Assembly (NCBI RefSeq): GCF_020882245.1
Contig: NC_083598.1
Span: forward strand, 60,115,858-60,179,857
DNA from: Rhopalosiphum padi
Taxonomy: Eukaryota; Arthropoda; Insecta; Hemiptera; Aphididae
Reading direction: 5' to 3'
Length of the DNA stretch: 64,000 bases
Positions 34,982 through 47,200 of this stretch are shown here, piece by piece; position 1 is the stretch's first letter; each line of letters begins with the position of its first letter. Made by a program: the position numbers and the translations under genes. The notes beneath the pieces are model-generated. The model saw only the letters and a list, made by a program, of their open reading frames with translations. It had not been told where the DNA came from and made no database searches.

Positions 34982-36262
34982 TCATTGCCAACTCGGATCA
35001 TAATTATGCCATTCTTTAACGGGTGCTAAATACACTCTCCTATTATCATATGTGAAACTAATTATGCCTTTGTACGCAGTTCTTGGTACACCGCTTTTGA
35101 AATCATCCATGAGACCAAATAATTTTGTTAATGATTTCAAGTTATTCTTGGTGTAATAGATGATTCTCACAGGATCACTGTGGTTAATTTGCTTATTTTT
35201 AAGTTCATTAATACTAACAAGTGGTGCTTTATATACCATCTCCACAAAATTGTTATCATATTCATTTTTTAGCAAATAAGTTAAATTTAATTTGGTAAAA
35301 TCAACTGGTAATTCATTCAAGTAAATATATTTTAAATGTTTTTCATAAAAAAGGCCATTGCTAACACCTATTTTTCCAAATGTTTTTGTTCTGGATAGCT
35401 CAGGTCTTATACATGACCTGCCCTTTCTTTGGTCAGGATGTCTCATCCAATCATCCCAATAACTATGGGGCCATTTATGCATTAATTCTATCCATATTTT
35501 ACGAGTTAACATCCATCCAAGACCAGGAAAAAAATCTGACCGATATAACAGCTTTGGATCATTTCTATCAATCAATGCAAATTTTCCATTATCATTCCAA
35601 GCAGAAACACACCATAAAGTTTCATCTTTTTGAAGAATTGGTAATGTAGCTTTAAAATATTCATAAAAATCTGGAGCTACATCCAAGTCATCTTCAACAA
35701 TTATTGCAGTTTCATAATTATATGTGTTAAAAACTTGATTAAGTGCCCATTTATAGTGTCTCGATATTTTGAAATAACCACTAAATTTTTTCTCTTTAGA
35801 TGGCACTTTAATTTCTTTTTGATCAGGTTGATGTATATGAATTAACTCTCTACCAAAACTTTTTATAACTTGTGATGTTCTTTCATGAATACAGTCTTGA
35901 GACACAATGATAGGAAACTCATCTTTTGATTTGCGATATTTTAGTAATTTGTTTATGCACCTTGATATAGATGGGCGATTACAAGCAATTACTAAAATAG
36001 CAACACTTGATGAATTTGACGAACTGTGTTCATTAAATTGATAGCTATCTTCGTGGCTTGAATAATTTAACTGTTTAATATTTTCACGTATTAAATTGTG
36101 TGTTTCTACTTCAATTTTCAAACGCAACTCAAAATCATCCAAATTTTCATCGAGATAATTATTGGGCTTAGCAATGAAATTATCATTAAGTATAAAATGA
36201 TTAATACCTAGCCATATAAATATACTGAACAAAACTAATGCTAAAAACCGATTTTTTTTCAT
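34982..36262 (-). CDS. MGAT1: Alpha-1,3-mannosyl-glycoprotein 2-beta-N-acetylglucosaminyltransferase (GnT-I)
   Basis: Golgi enzyme that adds GlcNAc to the alpha-1,3 arm of Man5GlcNAc2, opening the way to hybrid, complex and insect paucimannose N-glycans. One uninterrupted frame of 426 residues, ATG 36262 to TGA 34982-34984; vertebrate GnT-I is about 445. It is a type II membrane protein: a short cytoplasmic MKKNR, a membrane anchor at about 6-25 (FLALVLFSIFIWLGINHFIL), a stem to about 85, and then the GT13 catalytic domain. Landmarks are VAILVIACNRPS (87-98), the nucleotide/Mn2+-binding VEDDLDVAPDF with EDD at 190-192, PGLGWML, YWDDWMRHPDQRKGR and RPELSRTKTFG. The coding region has no intron, but an acceptor (TTTTTTTTTACAG) ends at 36417, so the 5' UTR is spliced. 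The presence of that UTR intron argues against a retrocopy. Confidence 0.96.
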   Translation of the reverse strand: MKKNRFLALVLFSIFIWLGINHFILNDNFIAKPNNYLDENLDDFELRLKIEVETHNLIRENIKQLNYSSHEDSYQFNEHSSSNSSSVAILVIACNRPSISRCINKLLKYRKSKDEFPIIVSQDCIHERTSQVIKSFGRELIHIHQPDQKEIKVPSKEKKFSGYFKISRHYKWALNQVFNTYNYETAIIVEDDLDVAPDFYEYFKATLPILQKDETLWCVSAWNDNGKFALIDRNDPKLLYRSDFFPGLGWMLTRKIWIELMHKWPHSYWDDWMRHPDQRKGRSCIRPELSRTKTFGKIGVSNGLFYEKHLKYIYLNELPVDFTKLNLTYLLKNEYDNNFVEMVYKAPLVSINELKNKQINHSDPVRIIYYTKNNLKSLTKLFGLMDDFKSGVPRTAYKGIISFTYDNRRVYLAPVKEWHNYDPSWQ

Positions 36263-36978
36263 AGTAGCATATGATAACTAAATGATGGATTTTAATTTAA
36301 TTATCAATAGTATTTGTGCCATAATATTCAAAATCATGTTTGATTGATGATTTTCCAGCTACTTGAATTTTAATACAAATATAGTTTTTTCTTGTTAAAA
36401 TATAGGAATTTGAAATCTGTAAAAAAAAATTCTTAATAACAATTTTTAATGTAGTAAATTATCAAGGTGTATTCAAAGATTTGACAATTTTACACTAAAT
36501 TAGTAAAATTTTTGCAACATACCAGTTTGTTATAAAAAAATAAAACCATTATTTATAATATAAACCAAATATATTTTTAATAAAAGTAAGAGTAATCAGC
36601 ACGCACATGCTGGTGGTATCCAACTAGAATGGGAAATAGATTGAATATTGTATGTATTAGGATATTATGAAATTATCTCCAATTTATTAAATACGTTAAG
36701 ATTGTGCAAATAAATTTAATTTAAGTTTAATGATATTGAATTTTATTGGTAGCAAAAATGATGCAATACAGTAAATTAACATGATGTACAAATGTATAAA
36801 AATTAATAATTAATTATACCTATATATTAGAGTACTAATTTGTCTAATTTAATTGTACAATAAATAATATTTAGAAAATATAAGCTATTATAAACAAATT
36901 GTGGTAGGTATTAAGGTACATATTAAGCTTCATATTATATTAGATGATTTATATAAAAAATACAAATTGTATACTTAC

Positions 36979-37076
36979 ATCAGTCCAAATATGAGGATTG
37001 ATTATAAGATTGTTGTCATAATTGCACAATAAAAAATATATTGATGTAGGGATCTTGCAACATAATACGTAGAAAC
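36979..37076 (-). other. Probable 5' UTR exon of MGAT1
   Basis: On the minus strand a 98-base segment is bounded by an acceptor, ATTTACAG, and a strong donor, GTAAGT, and lies between the UTR acceptor at 36417 and the divergent promoter. It is non-coding in context. Inferred from splice sites only. Confidence 0.4.
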
Positions 37077-37479
37077 CTGTAAATAAATTATTCTATTACT
37101 GAAATATTTATCATATAATATAAAAGTTAAAAAAACATTTAATACTGTAAGTACAAATATAATCATAATCAAAGTAATTTATAGTTATTAACAGTTAGGT
37201 ATGTACCTTTACACATTATTTTTATGAACATGTATGTTAAAACTTTTTTTAAACCTTGTGTAATAACATTGTAATGTAGTTAAATAATGATCAGTTGGAC
37301 AGCTAATTATTATATTAGGGATATATTCTTATTCATTCACATATTTGTCAATGACCGAGAGCATAGGTAATCAATTTAACTTTCTTAGGACACTTGAAAA
37401 CTATGTTTATAATTATGTAACTTTGTCCACTGTGTAACATACAGATACAAAATTCTATATAATGTGACAAAATTAATTG

Positions 37480-38309
37480 CAGTGGTGTCATTTCAGTTTT
37501 TGTTTTACAAGGGCAACTACTCACTGATTTGTTGACTCAAATTTTTTTCCACGCAGATTCACATAGGATATAGTGACATAGTTGGTGGTGGTTAGGGGGG
37601 GAGGTAAATTTTCAGGTATATGAGTGTCACAAACATGATTTTAAAGTATTAAATATAAACAATTTTGTCAAGTATTTATTAGAATTAGAAAGTCAAGTAG
37701 AATAATTGAGTAATGTGTAAATAAATAATAAATAGGTAATAGGTACCTTTTAATACTGATTTACAAGTAGTTAGCAGTATTTATAGTCATATAATGTAAA
37801 TAATGTAATATACTATTTACTAAGATTATAATTAAGAATATAATATACTTCTTTAAAAAATATAACAAAAAAATTAACAATAAATCTTTATTTATAAAAT
37901 ATCAATATTCAATATAATGATTTATGACAATAGCCTTAGTAGTTAAAAAAAAAGACTTCTTATAATTTTTAAATGTGCCGATTTAAGGTTGATGTAAATG
38001 TTAAACTAGGGTAAATATAGTGGATTCTAGTACGGAGGCTCACTTTAAAAAAAAAAATCTTGTTTCATATCATTTACATCGTGTTTGTTATATTTTTTTT
38101 CTTTTCTCTTTCTTTTTCGCCCCCATCAATTAAGTTTTTCAGATTAGTAATATTATAGTAAGTATAAGTTATGCATCTTATATTATGTTGTTATATGTTT
38201 TTATCTGTATTTCTTGTCTGTATAATTTTGTAAAAGCCATCTGACATTGATTATAATAATAATAAATAGTATAAATGTCTAAGTTGCCCCCTCCCAAATG
38301 ACGCCACTG
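37480..38309. mobile_element. hAT-like element, non-autonomous
   Basis: Left end CAGTGGTGTCATTT and right end AAATGACGCCACTG are inverted repeats with one mismatch. Flanking octamers ATTAATTG and ATCTATTG match at six of eight positions. The 830-bp body has a GGGGGGGAGG tract near the left and CCCCCTCCC near the right end, as in other hAT-type MITEs here, and no transposase frame. It lies in the presumed first intron of MGAT1. Confidence 0.7.
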
Positions 38310-39363
38310 ATCTATTGGATTTTATTTAGTTATAAACAAAAATAAAGAAATTATAGAAATAAAGGATCTTTAATAATAATTTGTAGAATAATTGAAACAT
38401 TTTCATTTTAAAATGATGGAATGTTATAATTGTTATTAAAATGTTAATTATTAAGGTGTTGATAAGTATTGAACATGATTCGTAAATAGTTTAGAGTTTT
38501 AGATAAAATGAATTAAGATAAGGATTTTTACTTAAAGTATTATAAAGAGCATAGCATATTAGCTGTGTACACTTAGTAATAGCCATTTGGCATTTAATTT
38601 ATATAAATATATAATGAATCATTTTTATCTAAGAATAGTTATAGATGACAAAGATTGATGTTTAAATTTAATTAAACATTAATATACCTAGTTAATCTAT
38701 TAAATGATTATAAGCAAGGATTTACCCAAAAAATTTTTATCAAACAGTAATATATAAAAATTAAAAATTATGATTTTTTTTTTTTGGACAAGGTAAAATT
38801 AATAAATTAAGTTCTAAAATGTATTAATCTGGAAGTAGTATTGATGGAAACTCCCTTCTTTCATATTTTTCAAGTCTTATACAAGCGTTCACAAATTTAC
38901 TTATTGTATTAATTGTGTAAACAGATTGTAAATGTCTTTTATAAATAAAAACAAAAATAATACAATTTAAATTAGATATGACAAATGTCAATAGAACTTT
39001 ATCATTTAAAATAAATGAAATAATTTTTCATGATATAATAATTTATTTTATTTTATTAGCTCATTAGTTACTAACTAAGTAATAAGTTAAGTAACTCAAT
39101 AAAATTTATACACAGAAGCCAATAGATAATCACTATTGGGAAAACATTAGAAAAATATTTTATTGAAACTTTATGATCAATAAATTATAATGTTGGTATT
39201 AGAAAAAAAGTTGATTTTTAAATAATTAAATAGATAAATAAGTCAAGAAATAATAATTTTGGAAATAAGTTTGTAGTAGGATTTTGTCTAATGAAAGTTT
39301 TATTATTAAAATATAAGTAGTATATTATAACTAAGTGATTATAAATAAATTGTAATGAATTTT

Positions 39364-40016
39364 GGTACTTGTCTAATATGCTACCTACCCCCACTTCGTT
39401 GGTATAGTATGCTACCTACCGTAAAATGATACCTACCAAAAAAAAAAAATAATAATAATAATTTATTAATTTATTGTTGTAAAGTACTTTATAATATTTC
39501 TATACGCCATTATATATTATTACAATATATTTTATATTATTTTTACATCATCCCAGAAAAATTCTAAACTGTGTTGTGTATAAATGGACCGCCCCACCAT
39601 TCTTCTTTAAATTGTAGGTCTACAAATATGCTGCTCCTCGGGGTTTAATTTCGTATTTAGTTTTGACATGTCTCCATATTATACACTCGATTGTTTGTGT
39701 TTGTGCGCCCGTTGTAAGATCAACAAAAAACTAGGAATGATTGATGGTTTCATGATGATAACCTATATCTTTTAAGAATTAAGGTACTATATGCTCGCCA
39801 TTGATCTAAATAAATGAAGGATCATCATCAATAACGTCAGCATCACCTAATACATTTTCATCTACATTTATTGTAATGAATCAAATTTACTTCCACAATA
39901 AAATGAAATAAAATAAAAATAACTATGGTAGCCTACCGTCGGTAGGTAGCATACTACACGTATACAGTTTTTTGGTAGATACCATTTTACGGTAGGTAGC
40001 ATATTAGACGAGTGCC
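39364..40016. mobile_element. Non-autonomous DNA transposon with long TIRs and 8-bp TSD
   Basis: Left end GGTACTTGTCTAATATGC and right end (complement) GGCACTCGTCTAATATGC start inverted repeats that continue into CTACCTACC. The pairing resumes inside through CTACCTACCGTAAAATG, after an extra left-side copy of the CTACCTACC unit. Flanks at 39356-39363 and 40017-40024 are the identical octamer TGAATTTT. The 653-bp body has no reading frame. Octamer duplication suggests hAT or P-type transposition, but the GGYACT ends are not the usual hAT CAGNG. It sits in the presumed MGAT1 first intron. Confidence 0.82.
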
Positions 40017-40270
40017 TGAATTTTTAAATATTGAATTTATGATTTAAATTAGTTAAGACAATTATGAAGGATTTTAGCATTAAGCATTAAGCATACGTCT
40101 TCACTCTTTAATCAAGTTATTGCAAAAGAAAGTAGCATGTAGGAGATGGACAACATCACACCACACTTGACGATGTGCTGTTACAACAACAATAGAGTAA
40201 TACTAATTGGGAGCTTTTGTATTTGACTACAAATGAGAAAGAGATAAAGAGTAGATATTAAGCAACATAC

Positions 40271-40380
40271 CTATGTTCAGGAAATAGAGCATTTCACGTA
40301 TTCGCCGCTACAAAATCCAATTGTCGAATCGTGTAGGAGAGCTCCATATTATTGGCTCGGCGAACACGTATCTGTAACGT
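40271..40380 (-). other. Possible first (5' UTR) exon of MGAT1
   Basis: A GC-richer minus-strand segment ends in GAACATAG followed by the donor GTATGT and carries a CCAAT word about 70 bases upstream of the donor. It is the best candidate for the transcription-start exon of MGAT1, spliced to 36979-37076. The upstream boundary is not determined. Confidence 0.3.
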
Positions 40381-41215
40381 TATAACATGATGCGATGTAA
40401 ATGTGTGCTAAGACAGTTATTAGTAGTCCCACTATGGGGTTGAAGTGTACAATTACGGACGTGATGTTCAGTAGTTGGCCAACAAAACAGTTGGCATACA
40501 TTAATTTTAATCCGTACGACTGTTAAAACACACCTACAGGTCAGAAAACGAGAAGTCCGAAAAGTAAAATTTGTAATTATCACCAAACAAATAACCAAAA
40601 TAACGATCATCTATAATATGTATCGTGTAATTCGTTTATTAGCCCGTACGACGATCCGGACGTTATCACAATAATATTAATTAATAATCCTATCGTCTAT
40701 GTACATAAGCCTGACTTATTATTGTTATTATCCTATTATATTTATGCGGTGTGATAACGGGTGATAAGAATCGACCGCACCGCCACGAAACTTTTAGTGT
40801 GATGGTAGTGCATTTCTCGACCATCGGTGAATGGTTGGTGGCGCTAGTTGGTTTGCACATCAACTGCAGCTGTTGCAGTCTCCTCTCTCTCTTCGTTGCC
40901 CGCGGTACGGCGCAAACTTTAAATATCACAGTTCTACGAACCAGTTTACTATTATAGAGTCCACTAGTACCGTCTATGACGCGACCGTGGTTCTGTTATA
41001 TTCTTAAATTTTGACTCCTCGTTGTCACCAATCGCTGCCCGCTGGTCCGGCGAATTCAGATTTAGATTTCAGTTTTCCCGCGACCTTCGTATGGTTCGTT
41101 CGGTTGTTGTTAATTTTTACGCTGCCCACATGCGTATCTTCGTCACTTCGACGTCCCGTTCTTCTGTATTATAACATAACTTTTAATAGTAAATCGTTAC
41201 GCACTCACACGGTAT
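40380..41215. promoter_or_regulatory. Shared divergent promoter region, MGAT1 and Sevenless
   Basis: Base composition rises well above that of the flanks across about 40300-41200. The interval lies between the leftward MGAT1 transcript and the rightward Sevenless start codon, and contains short GC-rich words such as GACCGCACCGCCACG and CCGCGGTACGGCGC-like stretches. Several overlapping open frames of 65-80 codons on both strands here are side effects of the composition. No TATA box could be chosen. Confidence 0.45.
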
Positions 41216-44200
41216 ATGATCATGGTTAATCCTTACTTGTTTGTAACTCTGGTGTTGGCCATTGAAATCTCAGCGCATACAGTTTCTCAAAAGGATACCA
41301 TTCGTTTGGAATGCATTGAAAGGTGCCATTTACAGGTAAAATAATTTGTTCACGTGACTTGGACATTTTTCAATTTTAAATAAACATTAATGTATTAAGT
41401 ATTACATTATTATAGTATAACTTAGGATTTTAATTTTGGATAACCAATAAGCACCTAATACGAATAATTTCTCGGAAACGATGTAAATAAAATATTTGTG
41501 TCGGTTTCAGCAAATCTATAAATAAACTTTTTTTAATAATTATTAATAAAATCACTATTTATTATACTTATATAGTATTATAATAATATATATAAGGTAG
41601 GTACATATACTTAATTATTTTGCTTTGATTGATAAATACAAGATAATGTATTTAATTTACTTATTTTTAAATATTATACATACTGCCAATTAGCTATTGT
41701 TTTGTCATCTGAATACCTAGCGATAAAGTTTACGTTATTTCAACTCTTTTGAAAAATATTATGTCAATTTAAAATAATCACCATCCATAATAATAGATAA
41801 TTTTAAATATCAGTGTAAATACGAAATACCCGTATTTCATGATGTACTTATACTTATAAAAATTAAAAAAATTATTTTATTTTATTTGGTTGATTACGAT
41901 TTTTATTAAACACCTACAGAATTACATTTTATACATTTTTACTAATACTTATATGCAAAATTATTTATACATAAATTTAAATACTGTAAATGTCAGGAAT
42001 CTGAATAATTTTGAGTTAATATATCCAAATTTAAACAATTTTAATTACTGCTAAACTATAATGAATTTGGAAAAATATTTAACGTATATCAGATGTACTC
42101 AATATTAGTATTTAGTTTTCATAATAAAGTATTACAACAATAAAGTATATTTTGACTCCAAATCGCAAATCCTGAATGAATATGTAGATGAGAAAATAAA
42201 TTTATCATTTAATAATTTATTTATATTTTAGTTTATTTGCCCAATTTTTCCTAATTAAAATTAAAACTGCTCAAGTACTCAACGGCTTTTCTCTTTGTCT
42301 TACTCTTAATCATTCAAAAATTAAAAGTATTAATTATAAACTGGATTACAAATAATTTAAAAAATTGATATATATATACTTGTATATAATATGTATAGCC
42401 ATTTTTTTAAAATTAAATACTGTTTTATTTTTTAATTGTTTTTAAATTAGGTATGTCCTTATTGTATACGTTTTTGGTCTATATTACGACAAATGGAATA
42501 ATATGTAATATTTCAAATATAGGGCCCCTTAAATATAAATAACGCTTAACAAAGTTATGTATTTTGATTTTTGAATGAAAAATTTGAATTTATCATTACC
42601 GAATAGAGTAATTTTAGCTTAAAACGAACTAGTTTATAGACATTATTAAAGGTATTACGTATTTATTTACGTATTTTGTTGTTCTTCTATAAAATTCAAT
42701 TTTTTATGAGTAATAAGTACCTAAATAATTTTATTAATATAAAAACAAATAATTAAGTGGATATTGTACGTAATATTCATATAATAATGTTAAATAAATT
42801 TATGGTTTTGTATTCCTTTAAACATTCATTTGATGTAAATAATATTTTATATCTAGAAATAGTTGGTCCATATTGGTATATATGCCTATTGGTGTAAAAT
42901 TGAAAAGTTAAAAATGATAGGTATTAAGGTCAGGTAATGAAGGAAGAATGTTTTTTTATAATATTCATAAATGTAGATAAGATACTAATATTTGTTTACA
43001 ACTAATGAGTAAAATTAATAATTAATAAATCTTTAATGCGTGTAAATGAAATAATTGTTGTTTTACCTTTATTCTATATAAATAATTGATCACCATTTAC
43101 CTACTACGATAAGCGGATCACAAATATAATCAGAATTTGAAATATTTTACGGTACTACTATAGTAAATAATATAGAATTCCACTTTGAAAGGTATATATT
43201 ATGTTTTATCTTTTGTCAATAATATTCGGTTAATATTATTAACTTCAGTTCAAATTATTAATTTGTTGGTTAACATATTATTCGTATCAATAAAATAATA
43301 TTATTTACGCATTTGTAATCGTACTAATCACCTGATACTAAATGTAATTATAGCCCATAGGACCTATAGGGGGGCATAGGTATATATTTTAATTTTATTG
43401 ATATTTACATCAAAATTATCAATTAGTAAAGATTTATTTTACTTTTGTCTAATATTATTACTGGTTTGGATGTATAATTGTTAATTAGTTTTACTTCGTA
43501 AATTATGTATAAACAATTTTTGTATTCATCGCCTAAAACAACAATACAGATATTGTATATAGATATGGATATTTCCATGTGTAACCTGAATTTTTTTAGA
43601 TTACAGACAAAACATCATGGCTCCTGTAATTAAAATTAATGGTTTGAACTGAGAGGTTATCAATGAAAATGAACAGCTTTTAAATGCTATTTTGGGAGAT
43701 TATAAGATTATAAACATAGTATTAATGAACATAATAAGAGATGTTAATTGTTTTTTTTTTTTAATAAGTAATACTATTAAGAGCAATTATTACAATTGCT
43801 TTCAAGTATGGTTAAAATATTACAAGATATTTTCTCTCTGTAGTTGTACATTTCCTGGCCATAAAATTCACAAATTAATTAAGGCAATTTAGTTTGCTGA
43901 CATGATGAAACATTTTAGTTAAACTATTTCAATACATTACCCCTCTAGAATTCTAGGATTATATATATGTCAATTGTTTATATAAGTTTAAACTTTATAT
44001 TTTGTATTAACTTTACTTGTATATATTTATTATATATGTATTTATAACATATTTATTAATATTTTAGATTATGATAATTTTATCACTAATATATTATGAA
44101 AACGTATTATATTAATAAAATAAAATTATTGTGCACTTTTAACCATTTTGGACGTAGAATTGATAAATTGATTTTACTACATATGCAAATAATAAAAGAA

Positions 44201-47200
44201 ATTATAAGAATTATTTAATTGTTAATTTCAATCATAGATTATTAAAACTATTTCTTAATATAAATAATAATTGATTATATTAAATTAGTTAATTGACCTA
44301 TTATCTAACTAACGGTAAGAACATTATCTGTGTTTGTACCTTGTTTTTTTTTACGAAAATTCAATTTTTAAGAAAATTATATTAATTTTAATATTTTACA
44401 TACTCATATAACTTGCTTAAAAATTTTAAAAATCTGACGCTTAAGCACTTAAATAGATAATGTCATTATTTTCAAGTTTGATAATAGATCAATTTACTTT
44501 AATATTAAAACTAACAACACGTAATCGATTTTGATGAACATAAATTTGCCATGTCCGTACGTTTAGAAGATGGAGAAAACACATGTATGAGTAGTTCTCT
44601 TAAAGATTGATTTAACCTGTTAAATATAAATCAGTACAATCTTTTTGACTTTTTTTGATTGAAATTACCTTATTTTATTTCCTGAACTATTTTTGCATAC
44701 ATTGCGTTTCTTTGTATTTATGAAATACGTTTCTACTCCAGCAGACTACCGGTTATCGGTCAACTATTTTGTTATTAATTATGACCGTGTTGGCTATTAA
44801 TATTTAGTAACACATTGGTATATATAGTATAGATACGCATTGCTGATATGACGTATTTTAATTTATTTTAATGATAATCTACATATTGTATTGAAAAATA
44901 TTTTTACAAATTTTATTGACACAAATCTGCATCAAATATAAGGTTTTAAATGTTTACCTTTGTTTTTTTTTAATTCCTAAATCGTGAGTATATTCAATAT
45001 AATGTAATATAATATAATAGAATAGTATATTATAAGTAGATAATTCTATAATAATATTTAAATAATTCAATTTATTATTATATTTTTGCTAATTTTAATT
45101 TATATTGTGAAGTTATATTACACAATTATTTAGTTTGGTATATTCGCATAATAATTACTGTACTGTTTTTTATAAACATTAATAATCAGTCATAACAGAA
45201 TTTTACTATAAAAATAATGTGAACTTAAGCAATACTAAATAATTGACTAATAATTTTATCTAAAAGTAGTTTAAAACAAATTTTAGTAGTATGTATCGAT
45301 AAAGAAATAATGCTATACGTTTGTGTTAATAAATAATGGTAGTAATGATCTTTATATTTAAAAGTAGTAAAACTATTCTCTTCATATCCTACCTCTTGCA
45401 AGTAAATAAAAAAAAGTAAGTGTTCATCCAGACAGTTACAAAGGTAGTTAACGTGTCTACAGGGGCGTACAGGATGTCCGCTTATTTCACTCGCAGGTAG
45501 ATAATGAACATTTATTCAACCACCTGTTCAAAAATGTGATTCTTTGGTGTTTCTTATTAGGCACTTGTTTTAACGTAAATAAATTCTCACGCATATTTGT
45601 TTCATTTTGGTTATATTTTATAACAATTCTGTTATACTTAGTTATTTTTTTATTTTTGTTTTGGATTATAGGTATTTAATTTAATTTTTGTAATTTATTG
45701 TATACAAATAAGATGATTTTTAGTTCCCTATTATCATTTTTTATACTTAGAAAATATACATTTATGGTCATTTTTATTTTAGTATGCATTATTTCAATGT
45801 ACAGGTAATAGATTTGAAATAAAAAAGTTTAATTGTGAAATTACAAAATCATATAATAATATACTAGCATAGTTAAGTTGGTTGATAAAATTGTATATAT
45901 ACCTAGTTGTAGTTTGTACTCTAGCTGTTACAATTTAATATTATACAGATTACAGACCGGCCGTCGTGTTTATTCTTACACGCTTATTTACGTGCCTAAT
46001 TATTAATTATTATACACTCCAATTTACTTTATTAGACTATTTAAATGGTTAATAGAAATTAGTAATTAAACTTAGTACTAAATATTTAAATATGTTGGCT
46101 CTAAAAAATCTTATATTTTTGAAAACATAAACTTTTTTGAATGTAAGCAAACAAAAACATACAATCGCTCTAATTTATAACTAAATTTCCACTATCATAT
46201 TTTAAGTTCAAGTATATAATATATAATAACGTTATAATTATTCGAATAAAGTTATTAACGCATAATTTAGAGTGATTCACACATATATATTTGATTTACT
46301 CATATTTGTTTAATTTTAATTTACTCATCTAAAGAATACGATCAGTAGGTAAGAAACAAAAATAAAAACCTTAAACTTTTATTAATTTATAATAATAATT
46401 TTCTACACTTAAATTTTGAAAAACGTAGAACAATAGAGGTTAGTATTTTATTAACTAAATCAAATATAGGAATAAATGTCGAATAAAACCTAATGTATAC
46501 ATTTTATTATTAACTTATTTTAATTTAATCAATAATTCGTTTTAATTGATTGTTTTTTTTTACCCTTATTGATAAATAATTATTTTTGTGAAATTTTATT
46601 TTACTAAGAAACCGTAACTTGTATAATAATAGATATATTCTTAATGGTATTATAACTATTATAATTAATTAAATTTTAATTATTTTATTTCAGAATGAAA
46701 CTACAAATCGTGAAGAGCTTTTATGCAATTCTGAATGTGCAGTAAATCAGGTAATATATATATATTATATTATTTATATCTATAAACTATATTTCTATTT
46801 TCACATTATAATTTATAACAAATAATAACTTCCATTAAATACGAATTATTTTGGTTTATACCACTAAATTTATTTGATATTTTGCATAATGTATTTATTT
46901 ATATACTAGAATTTTAAAAAGCGAAAAAAAAAAATCTCCTTGAGAATATATTTTTTTTATATCCGGTCTTTATATATATCTGATTTTACATGTACATCGT
47001 TAATGGTTTCCATGTCGGGCGAATTTCTGATATCTATATTCATAATGTGGTTAGGTATAAAATTATTTTTTTAACCATGTCATTTATATGCCGAAACCCT
47101 AAAAATAATTTAAATTATAATGTTTAGGGGTTTTAAAATAAAATACTCGTATTCATTCTTATATCATATATCTATTTCTGTTTCCGCTGAGATTCATTAT

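Noticed and set aside
40380..41229. Several 65-79 codon frames on both strands
   Set aside because: All lie in the GC-richer divergent promoter interval; the one reaching 41229 runs across the Sevenless start in another frame.
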